Source of the DNA: CAZLGM01 sp964623625
Lineage (GTDB): Bacteria > Desulfobacterota > Desulfobulbia > Desulfobulbales > Desulfocapsaceae
DNA length: 64,000 bases
Assembly (NCBI GenBank): GCA_964623625.1
Contig: CAZUUJ010000012.1
Span: 3,158-67,157, forward strand
Direction of reading: 5' to 3'
The first letter of the stretch is position 1, and every line of letters starts with the position of its first letter. This document shows, piece by piece, positions 37,091 to 45,352 of the stretch. Under the pieces are notes generated by a model. That model made no database searches. It was not told the origin of the DNA and was given only the letters and a program-made list of their open reading frames with translations. Position numbers and translations under genes: made by a program.

Positions 37091-38212
37091 TTACTCGTGA
37101 TATCTAAAAGTTTGAAAGCCCTCGTTGAGGCAGAGCGAGTCTTTTTTGGCATCTTCCAGATCGGAGAGTACCATTTCTTTTACCAACGCGGCAAAACTTG
37201 TTTGTGGCTGCCAGCCCAATTTTTTTTTCGCTTTAGTTGCATCACCCAACAACGTTTCAACTTCAGTCGGTCGAAAGTAGCTCGGATCGATCTTAACAAT
37301 GGTTGAACCCTTTACCAAGCCGGATTCAGTTATTTCGGCGTTGACCGATTCCACAATACCAACTTCTTCAACTCCTGAACCCTGCCATCGCAGGACAATA
37401 CCAAGCTCCGCTGCGGCCCTGTTGACAAAATCCCTGACCGAATGCTGCTCACCGGTTGCAATAACAAAATCTTCGGGTTTATCCTGTTGCAGCATAAGCC
37501 ACTGCATCTCCACATAATCCCTGGCGTGCCCCCAGTCTCTTTTGGCATCGAGATTGCCAAGATAAACACAGTCCTGTAAACCGAAAGAAATACGGGTCAA
37601 TGCCCTGGTAATTTTTCTGGTGACAAATGTTTCACCTCGTAGAGGCGATTCATGGTTGAACAGAATACCGTTGCAGGCGAAAATATTATATGCCTCCCGG
37701 TAATTAACTACTATCCAGTACGAATACAGTTTAGCAGCCCCATAGGGAGAACGAGGATAAAATGGAGTAGTTTCGGTCTGTGGAATTTCCTGTACTTTAC
37801 CGTATAATTCGGAGGTCGAAGCCTGATAGAATTTTGTTTTCTTATCTAGCCCAAGTATCCTGATCGCCTCAAGAAGTCTCAAGGTTCCCAGGGCATCAGA
37901 GTTGGCAGTATATTCAGGTTCTTCAAAGGAGACGGCAACATGGGACTGGGCGGCCAGATTATAGATCTCATCCGGCTGCACCTTTTCTATGATATGAATC
38001 AGGCTCGATGAGTCGGTCAAATCGCCATGGTGAAGGATAAAGTTTCTTCGCTCTTCGTGGGGATCCTGATAGAGATGATCTATGCGGGCCGTATTGAACA
38101 GTGAAGATCGCCGCTTTACTCCGTGAACCTCATAGCCTTTATCCAGTAGAAATTCGGCCAGATAGGCCCCATCCTGACCGGTAATACCGGTGATAAGCGC
38201 TTTTTTATTCAT
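37091..38212 (-). CDS. gmd: GDP-mannose 4,6-dehydratase
   Basis: Converts GDP-D-mannose to GDP-4-keto-6-deoxy-D-mannose, the precursor of GDP-L-fucose, GDP-rhamnose or perosamine. The 373-residue protein is a classic Gmd: ALITGITGQDGAYLAEFLLD, VHGVKRRSSLFNTARIDHLY (RRSS binds NADP phosphate), NLAAQSHVAVSFEEPEYT, YQASTSELYGKVQE, YGAAKLYSYWIVVNYREAY and GILFNHESPLRGETFVTRKI. No fucose synthase or Rmd-like gene of standard type is visible in the window, so the next step may be done by the Gmd-like protein at 28919 or a gene elsewhere. It is the first gene of the leftward polysaccharide block, 54 bp before the UXS gene. Confidence 0.93.
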   Translation of the reverse strand: MNKKALITGITGQDGAYLAEFLLDKGYEVHGVKRRSSLFNTARIDHLYQDPHEERRNFILHHGDLTDSSSLIHIIEKVQPDEIYNLAAQSHVAVSFEEPEYTANSDALGTLRLLEAIRILGLDKKTKFYQASTSELYGKVQEIPQTETTPFYPRSPYGAAKLYSYWIVVNYREAYNIFACNGILFNHESPLRGETFVTRKITRALTRISFGLQDCVYLGNLDAKRDWGHARDYVEMQWLMLQQDKPEDFVIATGEQHSVRDFVNRAAAELGIVLRWQGSGVEEVGIVESVNAEITESGLVKGSTIVKIDPSYFRPTEVETLLGDATKAKKKLGWQPQTSFAALVKEMVLSDLEDAKKDSLCLNEGFQTFRYHE

Positions 38213-38366
38213 TCTTTTACCCAGGCTAAACAGAAAGTTTGCCGCACAATGAACAGACCATCGTGCGGCAGACAGTTTCCGGTTGTTTATACCCTCCTAT
38301 TCATAATTCTTCCATATAATACTTCTCCACTACATGGAATTCAAACGAATAGAAAGAGAAAGGCTG

Positions 38367-40064
38367 TCATTCTCTCTGTTCTTTTCCGGCAGCCCTGTTT
38401 AAACAGGAAAGAACCGCCCTGATCGAGGCGACAATAATATCAGTATCGATCCCGGCGCCCCACAACCTTCGGCCACCCTCAAACTCCAACTCTATATAGG
38501 CAACCGCCTTGGAGGAAGAACCGGTATTTAATGCATGCTCGTGATAATTGCACAGCTTGAAACTGTCGGTGACCTGTCGCTGTAAAGCCGAACAGAAGGC
38601 ATTCAGCGGTCCGTTGCCGGATCCGCTGATTGACACCTGTTCTTCACCATTTTTTACAATAGCTTCAATCTGAGCTGAAGATGCATTTTCAACGGGATCA
38701 ATCCGTCGTTTTGTCACTTCAAGATCGACCAATTCATACGGAGCATGAACGGTCAGATAGTTGTCCTGAAAAAGCTGTTTGATCTCTTCAGACTTCAGTT
38801 CACGGCCCCTTGTGTCTGTAACCTTCTGGACTGCCATACCGAATTCCGGATGCATCTTTTTCGGCAGTTTATAACCGAATTCCTCTTCCATAATATAGGC
38901 AACACCACCTTTTCCCGATTGAGAGTTGATACGGATAATCGATTCATAGGTACGGCCCACATCGGTGGGATCTATAGGCAAATAGGGCACTTCCCATATT
39001 CCGCTTTTAGAAGACCTGTGCATTCCCATACCCTTATTGATGGCATCCTGGTGAGAGCCGGAAAAAGCCGTATACACAAGTTCTCCGGCATATGGATGAC
39101 GGGCATGAACTTCAAGTTTCGTCACCCGTTCATAGACCTCAATCAACCGGTTCATATCATCTATATCCAGTTTGGGATCGATACCTTGAGTGAACAAATT
39201 TAAAGCCAGGGTAACAATATCCACATTACCCGTTCGCTCACCATTGCCAAACAATGTTCCCTCAACACGTTCACCGCCTGCCAGCATGGCCAACTCTGTT
39301 GCCGCAACAGCACAACCTCTGTCATTATGGGCATGGAGGCTGATGATGGCACAATCCCGGTTCTTCATATTGTTGCAGAACCATTCAATCTGATCGGCAT
39401 AAATGTTGGCTGTCGACATCTCAACCGTTGCCGGCAGGTTAATGATCACCCGGTTGTCCGGAGTCGGCTCCCATATCTCCATCACAGCCTCACAGATCTC
39501 GAGCGCGTAATCCATCTCGGTGCCGGTAAAACTCTCGGGAGAATATTCGTATCTGAACCTGATCTCAGGGTATTTTGCCGCTTCCTGTTTTATCAGCTCG
39601 GCCCCCTGTACAGCAAGATCGATAATCTCCTTTTTCGACATCTTGAAAACGGCCCTTCTCTGCAAGGTGGAGGTAGAGTTATACATATGAACGACCGCCT
39701 CCTTAACACCCTTTAACGCATCAAAGGTCTTCTCAATAAGATGATCCCGTGCCTGGGTTAAAACCTGAATCAACACATCATCAGGAATCAAGTCTTTTTC
39801 GATCAGTGTCCGTGTAAACTCATGCTCGACTTGGGAAGCTGAAGGAAAACCAACTTCAATTTCCTTAAAACCAATGTCGGTGAGCAGTTTGAACATCTCA
39901 AGCTTTTTTCCCAGGCTCATCGGTTGAACGAGCGCCTGGTTACCATCGCGCAGATCGACACTACACCAGGTTGGTGGTGTGGTCATTGTTTTGTCGGGCC
40001 ATGTACGGCCATCCAGCTTGACTGTCGAGTACGGTCTGTACTTTTTGACTGCTTCCGGTTTCAT
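38367..40064 (-). CDS. leuA: 2-isopropylmalate synthase, long form
   Basis: Condenses acetyl-CoA with 2-oxoisovalerate in the first committed step of leucine synthesis. The 565-residue protein is the long LeuA type: CSVDLRDGNQALVQPMS (catalytic Arg/Asp), GFKEIEVGFPSASQ, LHAHNDRGCAVAATELAM (HxH metal site), GERTGNVDIVTLALNLF, and a C-terminal LeuA dimer/allosteric domain ending with WGAGIDTDIIVASIRAVLSC that binds leucine. Upstream on the same strand are a promoter, a Leu/Val-rich leader peptide and a terminator, so expression is probably controlled by attenuation. It marks the boundary between polysaccharide and housekeeping DNA. Confidence 0.95.
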   Translation of the reverse strand: MKPEAVKKYRPYSTVKLDGRTWPDKTMTTPPTWCSVDLRDGNQALVQPMSLGKKLEMFKLLTDIGFKEIEVGFPSASQVEHEFTRTLIEKDLIPDDVLIQVLTQARDHLIEKTFDALKGVKEAVVHMYNSTSTLQRRAVFKMSKKEIIDLAVQGAELIKQEAAKYPEIRFRYEYSPESFTGTEMDYALEICEAVMEIWEPTPDNRVIINLPATVEMSTANIYADQIEWFCNNMKNRDCAIISLHAHNDRGCAVAATELAMLAGGERVEGTLFGNGERTGNVDIVTLALNLFTQGIDPKLDIDDMNRLIEVYERVTKLEVHARHPYAGELVYTAFSGSHQDAINKGMGMHRSSKSGIWEVPYLPIDPTDVGRTYESIIRINSQSGKGGVAYIMEEEFGYKLPKKMHPEFGMAVQKVTDTRGRELKSEEIKQLFQDNYLTVHAPYELVDLEVTKRRIDPVENASSAQIEAIVKNGEEQVSISGSGNGPLNAFCSALQRQVTDSFKLCNYHEHALNTGSSSKAVAYIELEFEGGRRLWGAGIDTDIIVASIRAVLSCLNRAAGKEQRE

Positions 40065-40151
40065 TGCTTTATCTCCTGTGAAATCGGTCTGTTTGGTACC
40101 ATGCTTAACTATAGGATTGTAACAAATGGTATTGTTATCCAGGTAATGGAC

Positions 40152-40185
40152 AAAAAAAAAGGGCCACGGTTTCCAACCGCAGCCC
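40152..40185 (-). terminator. Intrinsic terminator (attenuator) ahead of leuA
   Basis: On the minus strand GGGCTGCGGTT, a short loop and AACCGTGGCCC form a hairpin (two central mismatches) followed by nine T residues. It lies between the leader peptide stop (40209) and the leuA start (40064), the position of a transcription attenuator. Confidence 0.82.
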
Positions 40186-40208
40186 TTCTTAATTTATGGA
40201 AAAAGAAG

Positions 40209-40295
40209 TTACAACACTCCCACTCCAGCCACGGTCGGCACAGGCAAATCCTCCAATAGTTGTAGAGCCAGGTTTATAGCGTGTCGCTGCTTCAT
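40209..40295 (-). CDS. Leucine-operon leader peptide (putative leuL)
   Basis: A 28-codon frame from ATG 40295 to TAA 40209 reading MKQRHAINLALQLLED followed by LPVPTVAGVGVL. Six of 28 codons are Leu and four are Val. It lies about 40 bases after a predicted promoter and just before a terminator hairpin upstream of leuA, the standard arrangement of ribosome-mediated attenuation. No strong Shine-Dalgarno site is visible, which is the main weakness. It has no expected function as a protein. Confidence 0.6.
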   Translation of the reverse strand: MKQRHAINLALQLLEDLPVPTVAGVGVL

Positions 40296-40340
40296 TTTAT
40301 GTTATGTAGTTTTTTAAGATACTTTTTTATTTGTTCGATA

Positions 40341-40369
40341 GGATAATCATGAATAGCGGAATCTGTCAA
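40341..40369 (-). promoter_or_regulatory. Sigma-70-type promoter for leuA
   Basis: Minus-strand TTGACA (40369-40364), a 17-bp spacer and TTATCC (40346-40341). Transcription would start near 40334, about 40 bases before the leader peptide. Confidence 0.7.
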
Positions 40370-40464
40370 GCCTGTTTTATCACACAACAACAGAAATTGG
40401 CTGTGACAGTAGGATGGACGGACGACACACGTTGTATATCCACCTACAATTCACAATTGAATTA

Positions 40465-40493
40465 TTGACAAGTTTTTCTGCCTTCACTATATA
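40465..40493 (+). promoter_or_regulatory. Sigma-70-type promoter for ilvN
   Basis: Plus-strand TTGACA (40465-40470), a 17-bp spacer and TATATA (40488-40493), close to consensus. It leaves a leader of about 180 bases before ilvN and is divergent from the leuA promoter about 100 bp away. Confidence 0.7.
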
Positions 40494-40680
40494 TTCAAAT
40501 TTTATTATGATAATAATCAGTCAGGCCGATCCCTCTGTTACTACTAAACTGTTTGGCATTCCAGGAATGTGAATAACTTAAGGAGTAGACGGTCGTGATT
40601 CAGTAAATCCAGGCCTTTGCCGTTTTTTTCACAATCGGCATCCAGCCTTTGGAATAACAACGTATACAACAGGGAAACAG

Positions 40681-41163
40681 ATGAAACACACAATTTCCGT
40701 TCTTGTTCAAAATAAGCCGGGAGTCCTTTCAAGAGTAACAGGTCTTTTCAGTGGCCGAGGATTTAATATTGAGAGTCTCTGCGTTGCGGAAACAATGGAA
40801 AAGGGCATCTCATGCCTCACCTTGGTCACCCGGGGAGAAGACCAGATCATTGAGCAGATTACCAAACAACTTCACAAACTCATCGATGTTATCAAAGTTA
40901 CAGACATCGGCGGGAAGGAATATGTTGAGAGAGAAATGATCCTCATCCGTGTTAAAGCTGAAGCACAGACTCGAGCCGAAGTTCTACGGGTCATCGATAT
41001 CTTTCGGGGAAAAGTTGTTGACGTGAGTCCTAAATCCTATGCTGTTGAACTGACAGGGCCGCAATCCAAGATTAAGGCGGTCATTGACATCTTGCGCCCT
41101 ATCGGTATCAAGGAGATTGTCCGCACCGGTACTATTGCCATGGCCCGGGCAAAAAAATTCTAG
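40681..41163 (+). CDS. ilvN: Acetolactate synthase regulatory (small) subunit
   Basis: Regulatory subunit that activates acetolactate synthase and gives it feedback inhibition by valine. The 160-residue protein has an N-terminal ACT domain (HTISVLVQNKPGVLSRVTGL, FSGRGFNIESLCVAET) and the C-terminal ALS_ss_C domain (REMILIRVKAEAQTRAEVL, FRGKVVDVSPKSYAVELTG, PIGIKEIVRTGTIAMAR). Its usual partners ilvB (large subunit) and ilvC are absent on both sides, so it is transcribed alone from the promoter at 40465 and must find a catalytic subunit encoded elsewhere. A hairpin follows at 41224. Confidence 0.93.
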   Translation: MKHTISVLVQNKPGVLSRVTGLFSGRGFNIESLCVAETMEKGISCLTLVTRGEDQIIEQITKQLHKLIDVIKVTDIGGKEYVEREMILIRVKAEAQTRAEVLRVIDIFRGKVVDVSPKSYAVELTGPQSKIKAVIDILRPIGIKEIVRTGTIAMARAKKF

Positions 41164-41223
41164 AACATCTTTTAAGAACAATCCAATAACAACCCAATAA
41201 CGACCGAAATATTATAATTATAG

Positions 41224-41260
41224 AGAAGCAGAGTGATGTTTTTTATCACACTCTGCTTCT
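41224..41260 (+). terminator. Hairpin terminator after ilvN
   Basis: AGAAGCAGAGTG at 41224-41235 pairs perfectly with CACTCTGCTTCT at 41249-41260 around a T-rich loop. The T-run after the stem is short, so termination strength is uncertain; the hairpin could serve both strands. Confidence 0.6.
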
Positions 41261-41323
41261 TCAATATAGACCGGATAAAGAAAGCCGCATGCAACAATAT
41301 TTCAAGAATGCTTACCAGAATAG

Positions 41324-41968
41324 ATGATTAAACACCAGATCCCAGTAGCAAAGGAAGGCGTACCGTTTATCGGACTTTCGGCGTTTATCTCGTTAATATC
41401 CGCCATCCTCGATTACGATAGTATCTCCATTTTCTTCCTTCTGCTCACCCTGTTTATTCTTTATTTTTTTAGAGACCCTGAACGCGTTGTCCCTACAAAA
41501 GAAGATAGTCTCGTTTCACCGGCAGACGGAAAAATCATCCTTATCGAGGACAATCAGAGTCATGAATTCATACCGGGCAACAGCAAAAAGATTTCTATTT
41601 TCATGAATGTTTTCAATGTTCATGTTAACCGAACGCCATTATCAGGAAAGGTAAAAAAGGTCATCTATACTCCAGGGGCTTTCTATTCAGCCGACAGCAG
41701 TGAAGGCGGCCTGAAAAACGAACGGTGCGCTGTATGTCTTGAAACCGAGGACAAAAAACGGATCGTCTTTATCCAGGTGGCTGGCCTGATTGCCCGAAGG
41801 ATCGTCTGCTGGCTTGAACCCGGTGATTCGATCAAACAGGGTGAGAGGGTTGGTCTCATTCGGTTCGGTTCCCGTGTCGACCTGTTCGTGCCGGAATCCG
41901 TTCAACTGGTTGTTCAGGTTGGAGATACTGTTCGAGCGGGCGAAACACCTATCGCGACCATGAAGTAG
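41324..41968 (+). CDS. psd: Phosphatidylserine decarboxylase proenzyme, short (archaeal-like) type
   Basis: Makes phosphatidylethanolamine from phosphatidylserine at the inner membrane. The 214-residue proenzyme has two N-terminal hydrophobic segments (about 12-46), LVSPADGKIILIED (Asp68), FNVHVNRTPLSG (His100) and the self-cleavage site Gly182-Ser183 in LIRFGSRVDLFVP, whose Ser becomes the pyruvoyl group. This short form is usual in deltaproteobacteria. It precedes pssA, which supplies its substrate; the pair is a common arrangement. Confidence 0.9.
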   Translation: MIKHQIPVAKEGVPFIGLSAFISLISAILDYDSISIFFLLLTLFILYFFRDPERVVPTKEDSLVSPADGKIILIEDNQSHEFIPGNSKKISIFMNVFNVHVNRTPLSGKVKKVIYTPGAFYSADSSEGGLKNERCAVCLETEDKKRIVFIQVAGLIARRIVCWLEPGDSIKQGERVGLIRFGSRVDLFVPESVQLVVQVGDTVRAGETPIATMK

Positions 41969-42153
41969 TTCATATCAATTGCTCACTCGACCGAACACTA
42001 TCATTTCACTCCACTGAAATCCCCTGATAAACTGTTAATATTCCAACAGTATTTCTTTTTGGATTTGCCAGCTCATTGCTTTTCGGCAGATTTATGCGTA
42101 TAATTACAGTTTATAATCATGATGTTGTTGAGCATCTTCCCTGGAGAAGAGAT

Positions 42154-42930
42154 ATTATGGCCGATAAAAACAACCCGAAAGAAACTCGTTCTAAGATTTA
42201 TCCCCTGCCCTGCTTTTTTACAATCGCCAGTCTTTTCTGCGGTTTTTACTCCATTATCGCAGCAATTAAAGGCGACTTTGTCATAGCTGCAACCGCCATC
42301 CTTATTGCGGCAATCTTTGATGGCATAGACGGGCGTGTAGCTCGGATGACCGGAACCACATCAACCTTCGGTATGGAGCTCGACTCTCTTTGCGACCTAG
42401 TCTCTTTCGGAGTGGCGCCTGGCCTGCTCGCCTATTTTTGGGCTCTGCAGCCCTATGGTCGTTACGGTTGGCTGGCAGCGTTTCTCTATGTGGCTACTAC
42501 TGCTCTCAGACTTGCCCGCTTCAACTCCCAGCATACCGAGACACCGAAAGATTTTGTCGGACTTCCATGTCCGGCAGCCGCTGGAATGATATCGACCTCC
42601 GTCATTTTTTGTAAGGAAATTGGGATTACAGGAAACGTAACTCATATTTCCCTGCTCCTGCTGGTTTATTTCCTCTCATACCTGATGGTTTCCACCCATC
42701 AATATTCAAGTTTTAAGCGAAGCTTTTCCAAAAAGACCAGGACATTCCAGATCATGGTCACTTTCCTGCTCTTATTTATTCTGATCGCCGCTAAACCTGA
42801 AGTCATGCTGTTTGTTTTTGCACTGGCCTACATTTTTTCCGGTCCTATTCTGGCAATCTACCGAAGGATGAGAAAAAGTGTCAAAGCAAAGCCTTCCAAA
42901 CCTTCTACTAAACAGTCCACAAATTCGTAG
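42154..42930 (+). CDS. pssA: CDP-diacylglycerol-serine O-phosphatidyltransferase
   Basis: Makes phosphatidylserine from CDP-diacylglycerol and serine. The CDP-alcohol phosphatidyltransferase motif D-G-x2-A-R-x8-G-x3-D-x3-D is complete in DGRVARMTGTTSTFGMELDS followed by LCD. About six to eight hydrophobic segments follow the usual start YPLPCFFTIASLFCGFYSII. The frame extends to TTG 42076, but those 26 residues are not family-like; the ATG at 42154, with GGAGAAGAGA upstream, gives 258 residues. It lies downstream of psd in the same direction. Confidence 0.9.
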   Translation: MMADKNNPKETRSKIYPLPCFFTIASLFCGFYSIIAAIKGDFVIAATAILIAAIFDGIDGRVARMTGTTSTFGMELDSLCDLVSFGVAPGLLAYFWALQPYGRYGWLAAFLYVATTALRLARFNSQHTETPKDFVGLPCPAAAGMISTSVIFCKEIGITGNVTHISLLLLVYFLSYLMVSTHQYSSFKRSFSKKTRTFQIMVTFLLLFILIAAKPEVMLFVFALAYIFSGPILAIYRRMRKSVKAKPSKPSTKQSTNS

Positions 42931-43338
42931 CTTAGTTTCACGCTTCACGCTGGACGATGGATCAGCCTGTATAGGATGGTTACCTGAATAACCCTTCATG
43001 CCAGTGGGCAAGGTAGTTCTCAGGTTATGATTTGTTTTGATTTCCTACTGAAAAGTTGCTTTTTTACCACCTTTCGGGTATCTAACCACGCAGAGCCTGA
43101 TAAGTGACTTGGTAGATTCTCGAGTGAGAGTTTACAAACTATACTCCGGTTTTCTTGTTTTTTTAAGATGCAAGTTGCTAAGTAAGTCACTAAATGGGTC
43201 GATTGATCAATTTGCGGGAAGGCGAAAACAGGCTTGATTACAACAAATACCAGGCCTCTGTTTCTGCATCCTTTTATAAATTTCAGTCTTTATCGTACTA
43301 CGACAAAAACACATATAAAAATAGACAAAGGGATACCA
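42931..43338. other. Intergenic region between pssA and asd
   Basis: About 400 bp with no convincing gene. The asd frame is open back to 43234 but that part is not conserved. Two widely spaced copies of an 8-bp inverted repeat (AGTGACTT near 43103, AAGTCACT near 43184) are present; I see no clear terminator with a T-run or a recognisable riboswitch. Confidence 0.5.
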
Positions 43339-44367
43339 ATGAGTACTGAACAGAAAAAAGTGAATGTTGCGATAGCAGGGGCAACCGGTGCGGTTGGCGG
43401 TGCCATGCTTGATGTTCTTGAAAGAAAAAATTTCCCACTCAATGAGCTGAGGCTGTTGGCCTCCACCCGCTCAATCGGGAAAAAAATCACCTTTAAAGGG
43501 GAAGAGCTTGAGGTTCAACTCCTCGATAAAGATGCCTTTGAAAATATCGATATCGCATTATTTTCAGCCGGTGCAGCCAGATCTTTGGAATTCGGCCCCG
43601 CTGCGGCTGCTGCCGGTGCTGTTGTAGTTGACAACTCCAGTGCTTTTCGGATGGATAAGGATATCCCATTGGTGGTGCCTGAGGTTAACCCCCATGCCAT
43701 TGCCGATCATACAAATCGAGGTATAATTGCCAATCCAAACTGTTCGACTATCCAGATGATGGTTGCCCTCAAGCCGATCTATGACAAGGTCGGCATCAAG
43801 CGAATTGTCGTTTCCACCTATCAGGCTGTATCCGGTACGGGAACCCAGGCCATAGAGGAACTTAAAAAACAGATTGGTGACTATGTCTCAGGCAATTCAA
43901 TGCAGGCCAATGTATACCCACATCAAATCGCATTCAACTGCCTGCCTCATATTGACAGTTTTGTGGATAACGGCTACACAAAAGAAGAGATGAAGATGGT
44001 CAACGAGACCAGAAAAATCTTCGAAGACAGCTCTATCGGAGTTACGGCCACAACCGTCCGAGTCCCTGTTTTTTATGGCCATTCGGAATCGGTGAATATT
44101 GAAACTAATAAAAAAATCAGCGTAAACGAGGTTAAAAATCTGCTGGCCGATGCTCCAGGTGTGCAACTGGTTGACGACCCTTCAACAAATCAGTATCCGA
44201 TGGCAATAGATTGTGCCGGCCACTTCGAGACTCTGGTGGGTAGAATTCGTGAAGATGAATCCATTGAAAACGGGCTCAACCTTTGGATCGTTTCCGACAA
44301 TATCCTGAAGGGTGCGGCGCTCAATACTGTTCAGATAGCTGAAAAACTTCTCCAAGACTATATTTAA
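43339..44367 (+). CDS. asd: Aspartate-semialdehyde dehydrogenase
   Basis: NADPH-dependent reduction of aspartyl phosphate to aspartate semialdehyde, for lysine/diaminopimelate, threonine and methionine. The 342-residue protein has VAIAGATGAVGGAMLDVL (nucleotide loop), VVDNSSAFRMDKDIPLVVPE, ANPNCSTIQM with the catalytic Cys135, YQAVSGTGTQAIEEL and FYGHSESVNIE. The frame extends to 43234, but the ATG at 43339 (MSTEQKKVNVAIAG, with a GGGA site) matches the family start. A structured repeat lies directly downstream at 44411. Confidence 0.94.
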   Translation: MSTEQKKVNVAIAGATGAVGGAMLDVLERKNFPLNELRLLASTRSIGKKITFKGEELEVQLLDKDAFENIDIALFSAGAARSLEFGPAAAAAGAVVVDNSSAFRMDKDIPLVVPEVNPHAIADHTNRGIIANPNCSTIQMMVALKPIYDKVGIKRIVVSTYQAVSGTGTQAIEELKKQIGDYVSGNSMQANVYPHQIAFNCLPHIDSFVDNGYTKEEMKMVNETRKIFEDSSIGVTATTVRVPVFYGHSESVNIETNKKISVNEVKNLLADAPGVQLVDDPSTNQYPMAIDCAGHFETLVGRIREDESIENGLNLWIVSDNILKGAALNTVQIAEKLLQDYI

Positions 44368-44410
44368 CCTGAACACGTGAGCAAAATATTATTTGAGGTT
44401 AAGACTGAAT

Positions 44411-44550
44411 AAACAACCACGCGTGAAACGCGTGGCTTTGATTCCCGGCAAAGCCGGGGAGCAAATGTGCGAAGCACTTATGTTTTAATGAGCAGCGTTA
44501 TCCGCCGGCATAGCCGGCGGTTTTTACGGCTTATGGTAAAACCGCTGCGC
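44411..44550 (+). ncRNA. Structured multi-hairpin repeat, possible HEARO/omega-RNA-like element (copy A)
   Basis: From AAACAACC on, the plus strand folds into successive perfect hairpins: CCACGCG/CGCGTGG, CCCGGC/GCCGGG, GTGC-GAA-GCAC, then the linker ATGAGCAG and a long arm in which GCAGCG pairs with CGCTGC around an inner CCGCCGGC/GCCGGCGG hairpin. The same order, with the GTGCGAAGCAC hairpin and ATGAGCAG linker conserved and other stems changed in sequence, recurs at 61395-61504. This is how dispersed structured RNAs such as HEARO (IscB/IsrB guide RNAs) behave, but no HNH nuclease gene is present. A further 10-bp hairpin (44551-44580) leads into rsmD. Confidence 0.4.
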
Positions 44551-44618
44551 AATAATAATCCTGTATTTGTGGATTATTATAGAAAAAACAACCAGTTCTG
44601 TAACGGATTCAAGTTTAA

Positions 44619-45260
44619 TTGAGGATTATAAGCGGCCAGTCCAAAGGGAAAAAGCTGGTGAAGCCAACAGCGCATTCCCTCTCTATCAGACCGACCACCG
44701 ATAAAAATAGAGAAGCTCTGTTCAACATAATTGGAGACCAGGTAAAAGGGGCCGTTGTTCTTGATCTGTTCGCCGGTACCGGTGCTCTTGGTTTGGAAGC
44801 GTTGAGCCGGGGGGCTGATCATATCGTTTTTATCGACAACAATCAGGCAGCGCTTTCGATTATCAGAAAGAACTGCGACCTCTGCCTTGGACATCGGAAC
44901 GAGGTGGGACCTTTTAGACAAAATAATACCGATGACAGCAGACAGGTTGGGAGTTGCGGCAATTCTCAACCTGTCACCATACTAAAAAGAGACTTGAGAA
45001 GAACAATTCGTCTCAAGGGATTCTTTTTTGATCTGGTCTTTCTTGATCCACCCTATTCCAAGGGTTTGGCCCTTCAATGTTTAAAAAGCATTTGCAGTTC
45101 GATACAAACATCACCAAATAGTTGTATTATTGTGGAAGAACGGAGCAATGAGCAGCTACCTTCAACCGTTTCCGACTTTACATTATCAGATAAACGCAAA
45201 TATGGTGACACTGCTTTCTGGTTCTATCGGAAATCTAAAAGCAACTTAATGAACCGTTAA
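44619..45260 (+). CDS. rsmD: 16S rRNA (guanine-966 N2) methyltransferase
   Basis: Methylates G966 of 16S rRNA in the assembling small subunit. The 213-residue protein begins MRIISGQSKGKKLVKP, has RPTTDKNREALFNIIG, the SAM loop VVLDLFAGTGALGLEALSRG, FIDNNQAAL, and the catalytic LVFLDPPYSKG (D-P-P-Y). The start must be TTG at 44619, since MRIISG is the family N-terminus; the ribosome site is weak. Residues near 95-115 (GHRNEVGPFRQNNTDDSRQV) are an insertion compared with typical members. A structured repeat lies just upstream and coaD follows, the usual neighbour. Confidence 0.9.
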   Translation: MRIISGQSKGKKLVKPTAHSLSIRPTTDKNREALFNIIGDQVKGAVVLDLFAGTGALGLEALSRGADHIVFIDNNQAALSIIRKNCDLCLGHRNEVGPFRQNNTDDSRQVGSCGNSQPVTILKRDLRRTIRLKGFFFDLVFLDPPYSKGLALQCLKSICSSIQTSPNSCIIVEERSNEQLPSTVSDFTLSDKRKYGDTAFWFYRKSKSNLMNR

Positions 45261-45352
45261 AGAAGAAAAGCTGTTGTTGTTTCTTTGATGCCCCAACCAA
45301 AAACAACCAGGCGGAAAACTACAAAAGACTACCTTCCGAAACAAACAATACC

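Noticed and set aside
40507..40572. 21-codon Ile-containing frame (MIIISQADPS...) downstream of the ilvN promoter, a possible ilv leader peptide
   Set aside because: Suggestive, with three Ile codons in a row, but no convincing terminator or antiterminator follows before ilvN and there is no ribosome site, so I did not annotate it.
44577..44969. 130-residue antisense frame over rsmD
   Set aside because: The plus-strand frame is an unambiguous RsmD with SAM loop and DPPY motif.
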